Positions 13,525 through 28,100 of a stretch of 64,000 nucleotides of DNA are shown here, one piece after another. This stretch comes from Metopolophium dirhodum. Lineage: Eukaryota; Arthropoda; Insecta; Hemiptera; Aphididae. Below the pieces are notes generated by a model that was not told the origin of the DNA, ran no database searches, and saw only the letters and a list, made by a program, of their open reading frames with translations. Position 1 is the first letter of the stretch. Each line of letters opens with the position of its first letter. Position numbers and translations under genes: made by a program. Location: positions 29,758,393-29,822,392 of the forward strand of contig NC_083568.1 in the NCBI RefSeq assembly GCF_019925205.1. Reading direction: 5' to 3'.

Positions 13525-13980
13525 ATAATATCATGATAATCATAAATTGTTTTATCGAACCTTTGATGAACTTTTGATTTCCCCACCGGGAAGATAAAGA
13601 TACAATTTTATAGTATATCGTCAGCCATCACGTATAATATATGTCTTACAAATCGTATTTTATTGCCGATTGGTACATCGACGAAAAACTTTGCAACAAA
13701 TGTCCACATGCGAATACGGGAGTTTAAAAGGGTAATATTAACGGTCAGATCGTTTTTCGCCGCAATATGTTAACAAGTTGTGTATTTAACGCACTCGCGT
13801 TACGTTAAATGAATAATATGGTACGAGGGATAATGTGAGATGACATTGGTCGTCAATTCGTCATTCAGATTTCGCCTGTTCACACTAAACGATTGTATAT
13901 GCAGACCGGAAGATGAGTTTTTCGAGCACCACAAACGTGTATGTCACTGGAAAATGTGATTTATGATTCTTTCTTTGTCC

Positions 13981-13991
13981 TCCTCTCTCTC

Positions 13992-14052
<61 letters not shown>
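13981..14052. repeat. CT/GA microsatellite
   Basis: A nearly pure CT dinucleotide run interrupted once by GACT near its start. Apparent Ser-Leu and Arg-Glu frames through it are artefacts of the repeat. Confidence 0.95.
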
Positions 14053-14054
<2 letters not shown>

Positions 14055-16819
14055 AGAATGAAAGCCTCTACTACATTGATAAACTGTGAGTATATTTATA
14101 CATTTTATGCTCGCGTTTATAATGTATTGGTCGACTGGTTTTTCCCGATCACGTATTGACTGACAAAAATATAAAAAACAAATTGAAGTCACTCGCTACT
14201 GCAAACAGCAGGTTCTAAAAAAGCCCGACTTATGGGGGGGAGGGGGGGGTCGAGATTCATGTTTCGTTCACAATTAGACCACCGAATAAAATATGAAGTA
14301 TTACATTTACATAATAAATTAAATAAATATAAATGTCTATATTGATATTTGTTTAGTTCTGTGACGAATATTAATGTTTGAACATAATATTTTTAAATAT
14401 GGGCGGTAATATTAGATACAATTGTTGGTAAAAGTAAACATTTTTATCATCTTCGCTCCATCTTGACGACAACGCAACATAACAATACAACGCTTTTAAA
14501 TCGTTTCACAGTCGATGACAAATCTAATAATAATAATAATACCTATTATATTGATATAATATAATGTTGTTTTCACAACCATGGTATAGTAACTCCAAAT
14601 ATCTTAGGTATGAAACAATGCAGTGTCCTGCTTATAATATGCAACGCGCGTTCCACCTTCGAATATTATACCGACATTTTTTCGATATTTCACTTTTAAA
14701 ATCATATAATTATTACATTATTCACAACCCGTTTGCATTAATATGACGCATGCGAAATTTGTTCAAACACAATTACAAATACTGATGCAGCACATGACTG
14801 CCATCCCACAAAACAAACCGTGGACTTAAGTAGTCACCGCCATCACGATCAAAACAATATTATCATAATAATATTATTGTGTTGTGGGTACTTTTGGCAA
14901 ACTATTTGAATCGAACGAAAATAACTTTTTTATGGTCCTGTACGGTCGTGGTATTACCGCTAGTATTGACAATAAACCGCGACCTTATTCAAAATTCCAC
15001 ACCAATCCGACGAATCGATCGTGCGGCCGTCAAAACTCAAGGCTTTGAAATCGTCCGCAAAACTCGTTATTATTTTGTTATTACGTGCGTAATATAATAT
15101 TTATATATTATAATATGTTTCCCTGATAAACGTCCGAAGAGCGTGTAAATTTAGATTTTTCATTTGATGTCACTTATCCGTTCAAATATTATGAATAAAA
15201 AATGCAAAACGAAAGGTTTCCATTGACCTTTCAAAATTAGTCGACGTCAACGAAATTCTCCGGGCACAGCGACGTGTGGTAAAATAAACATACAGGTTTT
15301 TGACACGTGAAATGTATGTTTTAGTTCCGTTTTTTTTCAAAGACTAAAATACACATTTATAGCGGCGACAAGCGATGGATCTAAATTTAATATGCACCAA
15401 CGAACATATAATATGTATCACATTATGAACAGGGCGACGAGAAAAGGATCAAAATATATTATTATTCGGGTCCCCATATTATTATATGCAAATATTATGT
15501 GGTTTTCGAGATGGTGGCGAAAAATGTGTTCAAAACGTCGGTATTACCGTTTACAGTAAAAAATTAAATCGTATAAAAAATTAATTACTTGTCTTCCGAT
15601 CCAATTTTTACGAATGCCATATGATAGTGACTTCAGAAATTGAATGTACTAATTGTAGGTATTGTATAATATTATAACAATTATAAATTCGTTGAATTTA
15701 AAAAAGTGTTTTCTTACCACTGAAAACTATGATATTATTGTTATCTAGTTGATCGTCTTAATGGCTTAAAATGGCGGAGAAACCAATTAAGAGATTGTTA
15801 TCCCGATACATGTAATGACGTCTTGTTTCGCCAAAATTAAAAAAATTAAACGTTTTTGCTATAATAGGATCAGACCCTCCAAGCTCCAATAATAATAATA
15901 ATAATAACAGTATATACATTTACCATTTAATAAGAATCAAATTATTTTTGATCAAGATAAATAAAAAAATATTATCTGTGCGGTAACTACAGCTATTATT
16001 TTTAGTAAGACTCATATTCTTATATTGTCGTTACAGTATAATATTAAGTTACCTATAAGTTAAACGCGTATTATTAGAGTTGGCAAAGAAGTAAAAATTC
16101 TGATTCATACAATAATTATGACAATGAAATTTTCGTACAGTAATTCGGATTGTTTATCTTGTCAAACGGTTAACGCGATTTGTCGTTACACAACGGCATC
16201 AAAAGTAAGATACGTCATTTAGGAACTAAGTATTACATTTCTTAAAAAAAAAATGAAAAAGTCAAATTTCAATATTATTATTATAATACATTTATTTTTA
16301 ATCTTCTATAACATTGTTATCCTAATTATTATTGCAGCTTACGAAGAACCCGTTTCAAATAGTCATTAAAATATTGTGCCACTGAAATAAAATATAATGT
16401 TTTAAAATAACTAAAAAAAAATGTTACATTCGTGATAAAAAAAAAAACATATATTTCCATTTGGCTATTGTAATTATAAATTCGAATCAATCGGCCGAGT
16501 GCAATGTTTATAAATGCAAATTCAAATTATCAAACATGAGGCAAAAAATACGAAGCATTGTAATATTTATTCAAACCTAGTTTTTCCTGAATTATTATTA
16601 TTTAAAGCCCGTGACTATAATTGGGTTTAATTCGGTTTTTTTGTATTTTTGTGATTAATATGACCAATATTATTGTGCACACTGGACACGTACACATGGT
16701 TGTTATAATGTACAACAATCTACCGCCAGCTTGAAAATATATAAAAAGTATATACGTCGTTTCCCTTAAATTATTGTGTAAAATCACAATCAAAATAATA
16801 TCTCAAAACGCAAAAAAAA

Positions 16820-18283
16820 AAGGTGGATAAGTGGATGTCGCTCTGCTGTACGGTAGGTTACAAGTGGGTCACTGTAATGGATGGTGTTAAATTTGAATTC
16901 AATGATATAATATCATTGTATAAGAAAAACGATTCTGAGCGAAAACGGTCAGTCACCCTATGATATTACCAAGTATATTTGATGATATTATTGTGAATAA
17001 AGTAATTTATATATAACCTATTAACGTGGAGCCTTGTTTTAAATTTTCAATCCTTAGCCATAAAAGTTAAACATTTTATAAATTTTTAACCACAAAATAA
17101 TTAATAAATTATAAATTTGATAAATGTTGTCAAAATTTGAACTTTAAATGCTTATAAAAAAAAATTGTGCAAATGTATTTTTAATATTTTTCAACTGCTA
17201 TTAAAACGATATATCAGGAGTCTAATATTAAATTTTCACGCTTTTTTACCCAACAAATAAAAATTTATTGATATTTATAGAAAAAAAAACTAAAAAAATT
17301 GAAAACTGACAATGTCCGTAAACAGCTCAAATAGAGTCAAAATATTTTCAAAATTGTATGGTGTATAGAAAATGCTAATATAAACATTCAGTGAAATTTT
17401 CAAGTATCTACAGTCATTCGTTTTTTAATTACAATAAAATAAAAAAATCGTTACATGAGAAATCGAGTAAATATCAAATGTTGTAAAAATATAAATTTCA
17501 GACGCTCATAAAAATTTAATTTAAGTTTCTTCTAGACATTTTTTTTTTGATAAAGGTAGACAAACTTATGAGTAATCTTATATTACATTTTCAAATCTTA
17601 GATTTAAAAAGAAAAATTTTTATGAATTCTCATCAAAATAATTTGCTATTTTTCGTGATTTTTCCGTATTTTGTCAAAATTTGAACTTTAAATGCTTATA
17701 ATTAAAAACTGTGACTAAGGATTTTTAATTTTTTTCATCTGCCTTTGAAACAATAAACTAGGAGCCTTCTATTAAATTTTCAAGCTTTTTTACTCAATAG
17801 ATAAAATTTTATTGATATTTATAGAAAAAAAAACTAAAAAAATTGAAAACTGACAATGGCTGTAAACAGCTCAAAAAGAGTCAAAATATTTGGAAAATTT
17901 TATGGTGTATAGAAAATGCTAATATAAACAACCAGTGAAAATTTCATGCATCTACGGTCATTTGTTTTAGAGTTACACCAATAACCAAAATCGATTTTGT
18001 TAAAAATCGATTTTGCGTAAAAATTCCCGTTTTTCCTTAATTTTTCTTTTGTTTTTCACATCGCTTTTGAAAACTACTGGGAAATTAAAATTTTGACCTC
18101 CCCAATGCACCAACAATATTCACTTTCCCATCGAACAAGATACTGAAGTCGAAAATCGAAGCATTATTTCGACTACTTATCGTGTACACAGACACAAAAA
18201 TAAAAAAATAAAAAAAAAATAAAAAAAAAAACACACATCATTGTAAAATCAATACATTCATCGTTTCACTCAGAATCTAAAAT
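16820..18283 (+). repeat. Dispersed repeat family A, longest copy (A1)
   Basis: Starts with GTGGATAAGTGGATGTCGCT and ends with CACTCAGAATCTAAAAT. The same start and end blocks recur in copies at 35.7, 40.7-41.3 (reversed), 41.4-41.9 and 53.1-53.6 kb. A GATTCTGAG block near the left end is the inverse of CTCAGAATC at the right end. Inside, about 300 bp starting at 17129 are repeated starting at 17673 (period 544 bp). The element is non-coding; the copy class (DNA transposon, Helitron or other) cannot be settled by eye. Confidence 0.8.
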
Positions 18284-19954
18284 GTGGAGTTATAATATTT
18301 TTATACACATAATAATAATATTATGTTTTCTAGTTTTGAAACCACACGACTAGTTTGAATTTGTTTTTAAAATATAATATTATGGGATTATAACAATGCC
18401 TATATAACTATATAAATCTCGTCGAATTCGTTTTAATTTTTTAAACTTATCATTGATAAAATGACGTGGAATATAGAGCTTAGAAGTTTTCGTGATATGA
18501 CCTTGAAGTAAATATATGTTCCTTTGCACAGACCTACATTAAGTTATTTTTTAAAAATATAATATTAATATGGCAATATAGGTACTCCAGTATTATTTAA
18601 AAAATGTAACTTTCGGCTGAAAATCGTCAGAATAAGTTTTATAAACTCACAACCGCAATAATAAATTGTTTTACACGATTTCTTCTCCTTACGTTTTTTT
18701 GGTAGTGATATACGATATGTATCTCTTAAAATGTATTAGATATGAAAATTACACATTGACTATTTCAGCTGATCATAGTGAACACCATTTAAACCAATAT
18801 AAATATAAGTAGGTAGTGGATAAGAAAGGTTGCAGCGTTGATATAAATATATAATAATTTCATAATATATCGTCCAAATACAATTAGATCGCGAGTACAT
18901 AATATTATATTTGAAATTGGTTCTTCATAAAATATATCTCACAGCGGGTGTTAATTATTCAAGGTTTAATGTGTGTTAATTATTTAAGGTTCATTGAATA
19001 TCATACCACTAACGCCAATTTAAAATCAATTTGTAAAAGTAAATTAGTAATTAAAGTCTCAATTATAATACAATTATTTAATAAATTTAATTTACGTTTG
19101 AAAACTTCGTAGACTTTCTTAGCCGTGCAAAATATCTATTTATATTAATTGCCCATAATAAATAATAATAAAGTGGTTGAGAATTAGATGATATTCCAAA
19201 AAAATAAAAATACAATTTTTAACGAGTACAATATCAAGTAAATTTGTTCATTTGATTTTGTTTATATATTATAATTATGATATTATTGTGCTTGTTCCTG
19301 TTTTGAGGTTCTTTCGGCATAGGTACCTGTCTTACAATTATACATCAAAATATTTATCAGATTATTATTGATCCACTGGTTTGGAAAAAGCTGACTTATT
19401 ACGTCCTTGATATCGTGAAACTCTGTGATTGACATTTTTACGTAGGTATATTATAACAATAAAAAAAATTGGAAAACATAAAAATGTATTTATAGTGCGC
19501 TTTTCTCATAATATAGAATCAAATAATTCATATACCAGCTCTTGACAATATTACACCATAATATAATCCTTATATACATTACGCCACGTCTGCACTATTA
19601 TTATACATATTTTATCATAATATATAATTCATGTAAAATATTTATTTATTTCATGTCACTCATTCATTGTTTATAGTACCTACACACACACACACACTCA
19701 CACACACACACTATACAAATTCTAGAATAATATTCTGGGAAAAAACAGTGAAGACAAAACAATATAATATATTCTGGATGATTGTCAATCAAACGTAAGG
19801 TATATGATTTGTATTTACTATTTATATATGCGCATCTAATGCAAGGTATGATATTCATATATATTTTTTATTGTATGTACATTAAAAAGGGCATTTAAAA
19901 AACAGAAAAAAAGAAAAATCCAACTTCAATGATGGTGCATATTATAATATAGTA
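18284..19954. other. AT-rich non-coding stretch
   Basis: No gene recognised. It includes a short CA microsatellite at about 19682-19710. The only frame (around 19.66-19.86 kb) spans that microsatellite and has no domain signature. Confidence 0.55.
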
Positions 19955-20550
19955 TACAGGATGGCAGGATGCATTCACCATGCTTACCCCCTTTTTTTCT
20001 TCAACAATGCAGTTATTTAAAATATGATTTTTGAAATTCTTAAATGGGTATACTTGAACACCAGATTTTCAAATTATTGAGATTTCTTGTACAACCTACT
20101 TAAGAAGGGCCCAGTGGGTATAAAAACTTCTGTTTTTCAAATGAGACCCCTCTTTTAAATGTAAATTATTCAGTGGATAATTTTTCTGAAAAATTAGACG
20201 TATCAGAATCAAAAAGCCTACGAGTTGTTTTTGAGTCACTTAACTTTATGTTCTAAAGATGAAAGGTTCCAGTAATATATTTATAGATATGTGGCTATGG
20301 TGATTTGAAAATTTTAGTCGTTAATATTAATCCACCAACATAAATAATTTATAAAATTAGCCCAAGTATAGTAAATACTAGTTTCTATATTACGTCTATT
20401 TTATATTTTCGTAAAACCATTTTTAAGGACTATTATCCTTGGTACAAACATTTTAATAACTAAGAAACTACTCATTTGAATTTTAAATTATGTAAATTAA
20501 AATTTTCAAAAAAATTATACACAAAAGTAAAAAAATGGGTGGTCTTATAG
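19955..20550 (-). repeat. Foldback-type repeat family F, copy F1 (inverted relative to F2)
   Basis: The left end (ATTCACCATGCTTACCCCC) resembles the terminal arm of copies F2 and F3. The interior block around 20410-20480 matches the reverse complement of F2 around 21325-21390 and the middle of F3 around 24860-24905. The far arm is cut short near 20550. Non-coding. Confidence 0.6.
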
Positions 20551-21101
20551 ATCTCAAAAGCCGAATATCACCCCTGCAAACATCTTCGTGCAAATCGATA
20601 AATTTAAATATAATGATTGTTTTTTTTCAACAGTATGTTTAATCTGTTGGAAAATTCCTATTTGATGTCATGCATTTAAAAAGAAAACTAAATGTGAAAA
20701 TTCAATCAGATAAAAAACATTTATAATGTATGGCATTTAATCGGAATTTTCACACGAATTAATGTTTAAAAATTTCAATTAATAATATTTATTTGCCATG
20801 AAGACGCTTAGTGTGAAAACTATAGACACTTTTGGCACATAATAATTGTATTGCATTATATACGCGTATGTATGCCATCACGGTTCGCTTTTGGAAGCCC
20901 CTGCAACAAACATAATATTTTATAAGTATGTTATTATCACGGCTTTTCCCGCAGCCTATATTAAAATACCACATCCGCGTGCCTTTACCCACTACGAGGA
21001 AAAATGACAACCTGTGTCCTTACCACCCACAAAGAATTAAACAGAAAAGTGGCCGAGAATAATACTTACGGTTTCAAAATCAATTCAAAAAAAAACATGT
21101 A

Positions 21102-21853
21102 TAAGGTGATTCACCGTGCGCGCTCAGCCCATTTTTTCATTATGAATTTATTCAAATTCTTGAGATATGTTTGTATTACTTAAAGAGCGTTCTTGTGTAG
21201 ATACAAATTTTTGTTTTTTAAACGAGAATACTCCCTTCCTCCTTTATTTTACTGTAAATTTTTTTTTGAAAATATTGATGTAGGTACCTACCTAATTTAA
21301 AATTCGATCTGGTATAGGTAATTTCTCAATTAAAATGTTTACACTAAGGATAATTGTTCTTAAAAATGATTTTATAAAAATATAAAATAGGTTTAATATT
21401 GGACTTTTTATTTTTATACTTTAACCATTTTCACAAATCATAAAATAAGTCGACAGATCAATATTAACTGCCTAAGTAACATTTTCAAATCACTGTATTA
21501 TAACCTATATTATATCTTCCAAAACTCTATTATCACGAACCTATTATCATTTATCCTACGTACACAAAGTTAAATAACTCAAAAACTATAAAGTTCGGAT
21601 TTTGAATTAAATAGGTACATCAAAAGTTTCAAACTAAATAATTTACGCAGTACAAAGGGGGGGGGGGGGGGCTGTCATTTGAAAAACAGAAGTTTGTATC
21701 ACCACAAGACAATCTTCGTCGAGTCGCATAAAAAAATCTCAAGAATTTTAAAACACGGTCTCCAAGTGTGTTTAAAAATTCCAATAATCATAATTCGAAT
21801 AAATCCACCGTTATAGAAAAAATCGGGGTGAGCGTGCATGCTGAATCCCCTGT
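21102..21853 (+). repeat. Foldback-type repeat family F, copy F2
   Basis: The left arm starts GGTGATTCACCGTGCGC. The right arm, reverse-complemented, begins GGGGATTCAGCATGCACGC and follows the left arm for over 100 bp with mismatches, through a TTCTTGAGAT block and a TTTGTTTTT block. A run of 15 G (21657-21671) sits in the right arm. No coding capacity recognised. The long inverted arms define it as a foldback element. Confidence 0.65.
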
Positions 21854-21964
21854 TTAATTTATTGTAACTACCTATGAATGATAATATAACATGACATCGA
21901 TAAATACAATATTATAATGTTATGGGCGTGTTGGTATTTTCCTCCAAATATAATTTTATAATAA

Positions 21965-22440
21965 TAATATCTCTGTATAAATTCTCCCGGCACCCTTCAC
22001 ACCGCCTTCACACCACCCACGAGCATAGGGTAGTTATTTTTCGCGAAGTTTGCGAAAATCTCGTCGCGGCTGCTGTGTCGGCGACGACGTCATTCTCCTC
22101 TGAATTATTATTATTATTATTATTGCCAGCCCATTTCCGGTCCATTGTGTTATTATTGTTTCGCGTCTTTGAAGAGCTCTCCGGCGTCGGATGCGGCGCC
22201 TCCTCGCCCCGGCCGCCGCAATCGACAATCGCTATTTTAAAACTGCGTCGACGCCGAAAAGTCTCCCCGACTCGATCCTGCCGCCGCCTCGTAGACACGT
22301 TTTTCCGAGCGTTTTTCTACTAGCCCTCGCCGTATTGTATAAAGTCCACAAGTACTGTGCCTGATCCCCGGTAAAACCTTCGTCTTAAGATCCCGAGTTT
22401 TTGTGTAACTCGTCGTCTCCATTTCCCCCCGCGGTGAAAT
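21965..22440. other. GC-rich, CpG-rich island
   Basis: A CG-rich block with frames on both strands whose products are Asn, Leu or Arg runs from an internal ATT/AAT microsatellite near 22107-22124. No domain is recognised. A promoter or first-exon role is possible but not shown. Confidence 0.35.
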
Positions 22441-24661
22441 TCGATCGAAACATTGTTAGAACAAAAAAAAAACGCCAATTATGTGTACGCATATACATTA
22501 TTATTATGCGCTCTAGTGTTTTTGGTTTTTGTTTTGTAAAGTCGGCGCTTAATCCCGAATTCGTTTTAAAAGCGTAAGAAAAGTAAATGAAACATTTTAT
22601 TCGGAATATTTTTGCATATTCAAACTACTTTATTATATTATCAAGGACTTTCAGTCCTCGTATACATTGCTGGAGTGTAACAAGAACGCATAAACGAATC
22701 TCGAAACTTTAAAATTATTTTTATTTGCATGCTGTTTTTCTCGTATTTATATACGTATATATTTTTTTCAAATGAAAATGCATTTTTATTTTTAGTTCGT
22801 ATCGTTAACGTTACATTAATCATTCTAAATCCTCGTTTTGTTTGTGAACCAAGTGAAACACGTAAAACAAAATAATATATATATTTAAACGCAATTTGTG
22901 AAACAAAGTTAGTATTGTATATTTTTTACTTAAGAAATTAAGTCTACTCAATAGTGATATCCACTACTACAGTTGCATTTACTTTTGTTGTATCTACGTT
23001 ATCACAGCCGACAAACGATACCTTTTGGGGCTATTAGATCCACAATATTATAATATCAAATGGCTGTATAGATAGTGAAAACAATTAATATCCAATATAA
23101 TATAGGTATATATAATTTATGCAAATTAAATCGTAAAATGTTGGTAATGGAAAGCAGTAAATGTGAATGCTGTAGTATAATCGTTTTAATTATCATAAAT
23201 GATTCTAATCCACGCGGTATAATAATAGTGATAGATTTAACTTTTATGAATAATACACCAGTACTATAGGTATCGAATTAATATTTTAAATGTAAAAGTG
23301 GTAAATGTAAAGAAATATAATCATTTATTTTATACTTAAATATATTCAAAAGTAAATAAACAGCGTGATTACTGAATTGTCGACCGGCTTGAAATATCTT
23401 ATAATTGTGCGTATTTTTTTCACTTTTTCAAACAGTTTCTTTCGTAATTTGTTCAAATGTTTTCATACTTTATTTGTTAAAAAAATAGTATTATTAGAAA
23501 ATCATATAATATCTCTATTATATGCCTGGCTGAGTTAAAAATTAATTTTATAAATATCACAGAGCTGATGATTCTGCATATCAATCAATCGTATTCAGAA
23601 ATTTTAATTATTGATATACAAAACTGATTTAAGCCACAACCGTTTATGATATAGAATTTATTTCACATATTTTTGAATATTTTAGAAGATAGTGCATAAT
23701 AATATTACACGCAAACGGTTTTTGTATTGGATTATTATTGATTCCATCACTATTTAAGAGTACTGCAAAAATACATTTATTTTATTATCGACACATAAGT
23801 TACTATACAGGCGTTTATTTTGAATCAATAAATACTTTAAAAAAATTTTAATTAATATTAAATTCGTAATTATTTCTAATAGTTACATTTTTTAAAAAAT
23901 ATTTGTTACAATGTCTGGAGCTACATTATTGTAATATATAATATAAATATAATATAATAATATTATACCTGTAAGCCATACGACAAACTTTACACGATAA
24001 TATCAAATGCGGCACATTGAGTAATCAGACCATACGTTTCAGCACTATCACTCGACTTATTCGAATATCTTGACGTCATTTAAATTTTGTGTCGTATATT
24101 ATAGCTTTAACGGGTAAGAGAGTCCAAAATATTCATCTGGCATTAAATGCATTTTGTATAAACGTATTATTATCATCGTTCAACACAACGTCCGTTCTAT
24201 TAACTATAAATGAAACAATTTACTAACGAATCATATCGATGCCTATCAGCCTATCGGCTATCAAAAATGTCGTTTATTCGGATTTTCGGATATTTTGTGT
24301 TAACAGCCGCGTGTAAAATATGTTTTTATCCTTTATGATGATAAGTGATATTATTGCGCTAACGTTCTGCAGCAATCACAATTCAAGAAAATATTTTCAA
24401 ATATAAAGATTGTTGTAGGTGTGTCGGAGCTCCCGCGTTCAATATATTATTATTTTACCGTCCGATTTCCACGGACAACAATGAACGACGAAACAATTTC
24501 AGAAATGTCTGCAAAATAAACTGCAGTGTAACACAAGACATATAATAATACTATTATGTTTTGCTCACGTATTATTATTGCAGTACATATTATGTTGTGT
24601 GCGGCCATCCGGGATTTTCTGCTATAGGAGGGTTTGAGACTTGAGTTAGTATATATATTAT

Positions 24662-25110
24662 ACAGAGTGATTCACCAAACATGCTGACCATGATTTTTTT
24701 CTTTAATAGTACATCTAATTTTTGAGATATTTTTTTTAGGAGTAAAGGATAGTGTCCTGTGGCTATACAAACTTTTGTTTTTCGAATGAGAACCCCCTTT
24801 TTTACTGTGAATTATTTAGCGGATCATTTTTTTGAGGATTTCGTTTATCGAAATCTAAATTCAAACGAGTATAGTTTCTTAGTTATTAAACATTCTGTGC
24901 TAAGAATAATAATAATTTACAGTAAAAAAGGGGAATCCTCGTTTGAAAAACAAAAGTTTGTATCACCATCATTCACTATTAAGTGGTAAAAAAATTCCCA
25001 AGAATGGTCTCTGAGTTTATTCAGAGATTCCAAAAATCAGATATTGATAATAACATTATTACCTATTAAAGGGGGGGGGGGGGGGGGAAGCACGATTGTC
25101 GAATCGTCCT
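24662..25110 (+). repeat. Foldback-type repeat family F, copy F3
   Basis: The left arm starts AGAGTGATTCACCAAACATG. The right arm is its imperfect reverse complement, most clearly TACAAACTTTTGTTTTTC (left) against its inverse near 24945-24963. A run of 17 G (25071-25087) lies in the right arm, at the position of the CCC motif in the left arm. The 76-codon frame inside reads through the repeat and is not a gene. Confidence 0.7.
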
Positions 25111-28100
25111 TTATATTATATTACATAAATATATTATACTTTGATATTTAGCACCACGAACACTGCTACCGTGCAATATAAATCCATTCATCCGAATTGG
25201 GTAAACTTTTTTTTACAGACAACTTTCCTCCACGCGCATTTATTGGGAACAAAGTTGCCATTCCCCGCCACAAGCGACTGCGAATATACATCGGTGCGCG
25301 TAGATATAGTTCACGTGACACATAACTATATATAAACGAGGAGGATGGGGAGGAGAGTATAGTATATTATCGTCATTATGTGTACATAAAACAAAAGCCG
25401 TCAAGAGTTGTTATGTACAGGTGAGCGGGTGGGTGGGTGCACACCAGAAAATCGAGCTTATCGGGCCGGGATGATTCGCGGATCAAACCTACGGATAGAT
25501 AAAATATGTGACTGCAGCTGTAAAAGTCAAAGTCTAGGTATATCGTATTGGCATTTTAAATGCACAACTGTCCCGAGCGGACGCATAAATCTTTAAACTT
25601 TCGGCCGTCGATGCACGTCGTTTTGGCGAACGAGAGGAGAAAAAACGAAATATTTCCCGCGCGCTCGTAAATCGTTTCTCAGACGCTTTCTCGTTATACA
25701 CGTATATACACGATAATAATAATAATAATGTGTAATACTACGCGAATAACCGAATTAATGTCTACCGCGCTACCCCATTATTATAATAATAATATACGCG
25801 TATAGAATTCATTTGATCTTCGATAATAGCTGACGACAATGCAGAGGCTTTCCGAGGCCTCGATATCAGTGGCAAGCGGAATTGTCCCATTTTTAAATAT
25901 TAATATGTTGCTAATAAAATAGGTATTATACATGATATTATACTATTTTTAACATAATGTAATAATTTATATTATTATTATATCTCCTATATGAGTGTTA
26001 TTTTAATGAACTACTGAACTTAGGCACTATAGTCGTACTATCATAATAAAAGGCCATATTCACATTATAGTATTATACCATTATAATAATATTATATAAT
26101 AGTATGCATTACATAAGGGACATTAAATATTATTAAAAACATTGTTACCATTTTTATGCTCAAATGATTGAGTAATTATTTTATTTACTGTAATCTATAT
26201 AGGTATAGGTTATATTATTTAAAAACATTTTGATTATAAAACCCATTCCAATACTTTTTAATATTTGTTTATCACAAAAAGTTACCTCGTTCGAGTTTCG
26301 ATTGTAAGCTCTACTGTCACATTTAGGTACCATTGAGCACTGGATTTATGAATGTACAAATCAAAACTTAATCTATATAAAAAAAAAGAAAACCCATAGT
26401 CCTCCCCGTCCTCCATCTCAGACACTCTCGTCGATAAGTGCTGTTATAAAATGCCACTCGAAGATGCGCTATATAGTATTATGTGTATCGACGACGTGAA
26501 AACTGTGATGGTTTCGTTTTTATGACGTACGGACGCAAAAAGAATGAGTTGTGTACTCATACATGTATACAATGTTTATCAGTTCGAAATCACCAATAAC
26601 GTTGGGAAAACCTTAATTTTATGCAACCAACGTGTAGAAATTCCAATAAAAGTCTATTCTTTTGCGATAAATTGTTTGCAAAAAACAGTATAATAATCGT
26701 TGTGGATAATTAATGATCACCTATCAAGTTAGGTTAGGTAACCTAACCGACCTGAAAACTACTACTGCGAGAAAACCGAGTAGGTACCTTGTGTGTGTGT
26801 CGACGGAATCAGTCGCAAATCAGAAAAATCGATTAAACAAAAAATAAGAATTTAATAGTTTTGTTGGCCGATCAGTGTAAATCGAGAACGCTGCAATTGC
26901 CAACTTTAAGTAAAAAGCCTGCCATAACAGCGGCATTGTTTTCTTAATTTGTATAGCACTATTTTATTGTTTTCATTATTATTAACGACATAATTTTATT
27001 GGTCCTAAGGTTTTTATAATAAAAGAACAACAATTCTCCTTTGAGTAAAAATAAAAAAATGGAAATTACACGGATATTTTTAGATTTAAACGACGTATAA
27101 AACAAAAGTAAATAATAAAAAATATAGAATTGCCCTTGAGAGAAACTTCGACATTTTCATGTCGGTGTCGGTTAAATCCAATAGCAATGCATTTACAATT
27201 TAAAATTTCACATTAGCCTAAAATAAAAACAATAACAGTGATTAGTAGAAATTAGAAGTTAATTCACGACGAGGTCCATAATCTCAAAAATATAATATTG
27301 TAGAGTATAATATGATAATAATTATACTGTTTTAGTAAGTGCTTAAGACAATCTCGTGGATTTTTCAATCTGTTTACCTATATGCTAAAATAAATATTAT
27401 ATATTTAGAATAATAACGTACACGCTTATAATGTATAAAAGTACCTCTCATTACTCATTAGATATTTTATATTCTACTTTCAGTGTTATGATAATTGTTG
27501 ATTTTACGGAGAAAAAATCTATAAAAGCTAAATAATAAACATAATCATTATTATTCGCGTATCGTGTCGAATAAATAAAACAACTATTTTCGTTCGTGTT
27601 TTATCGCAAACGTACCTGCCTATACATTTTTCGATTTTCTTATACGTGTAACCGTGTAAAATATTATAACTTATTATCGGAAAAATGTGAAATTTAAAGA
27701 CGTCACGGACTATCTATATCATAGAATATAGATTATTATTATTACTGTATTGGGTAATAATCAATATATAGCATACTATTTACTACCTACGACTAGCATT
27801 ACCAATAATTAGAAATTAGCAATGCCAACATTTTTAGCTACAGTATTCAATACACATAGTATCTCTAATAATAATATTTTTAATGATTACATTTAGGTAC
27901 CTATACACATACATGCAATATGATTATAGTTGACCGTTGTATAGGTAATGACAAAGTGACACAGAAGAAAGTTTAATACATTATTTATTGACATTTTTTA
28001 AATATCAATCTGTATAATATGTAATTTAAACTTTCCGACACAACCAATACTGGTAACAAAATATGTGTAGCATATTATAGATTTCTTAAAGTTGACTTTA

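Larger units (their letters stand above)
8735..16819. other. AT-rich non-coding stretch with a few islands
   Basis: Mostly AT-rich sequence without recognisable genes. A GC-rich island (10330-10920), exon-like - strand segments (12897-13063, 13299-13524) and a long CT microsatellite are annotated separately. Short frames at 11.5, 14.5 and 14.9 kb show no family signature. Confidence 0.55.
20551..24661. other. AT-rich spacer between foldback copies
   Basis: Apart from copy F2 and a GC-rich island at 21.97-22.44 kb (both annotated separately), no gene is recognised. The short frame at 20.79-21.01 kb (- strand) has no family signature. Confidence 0.5.

Noticed and set aside
13941..14192. Ser-Leu and Arg-Glu repeat proteins
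   Set aside because: Direct translation of the CT/GA microsatellite.
22008..22323. Frames with Asn, Ile or Leu runs
   Set aside because: They translate an ATT/AAT microsatellite in a CG-rich block on both strands.
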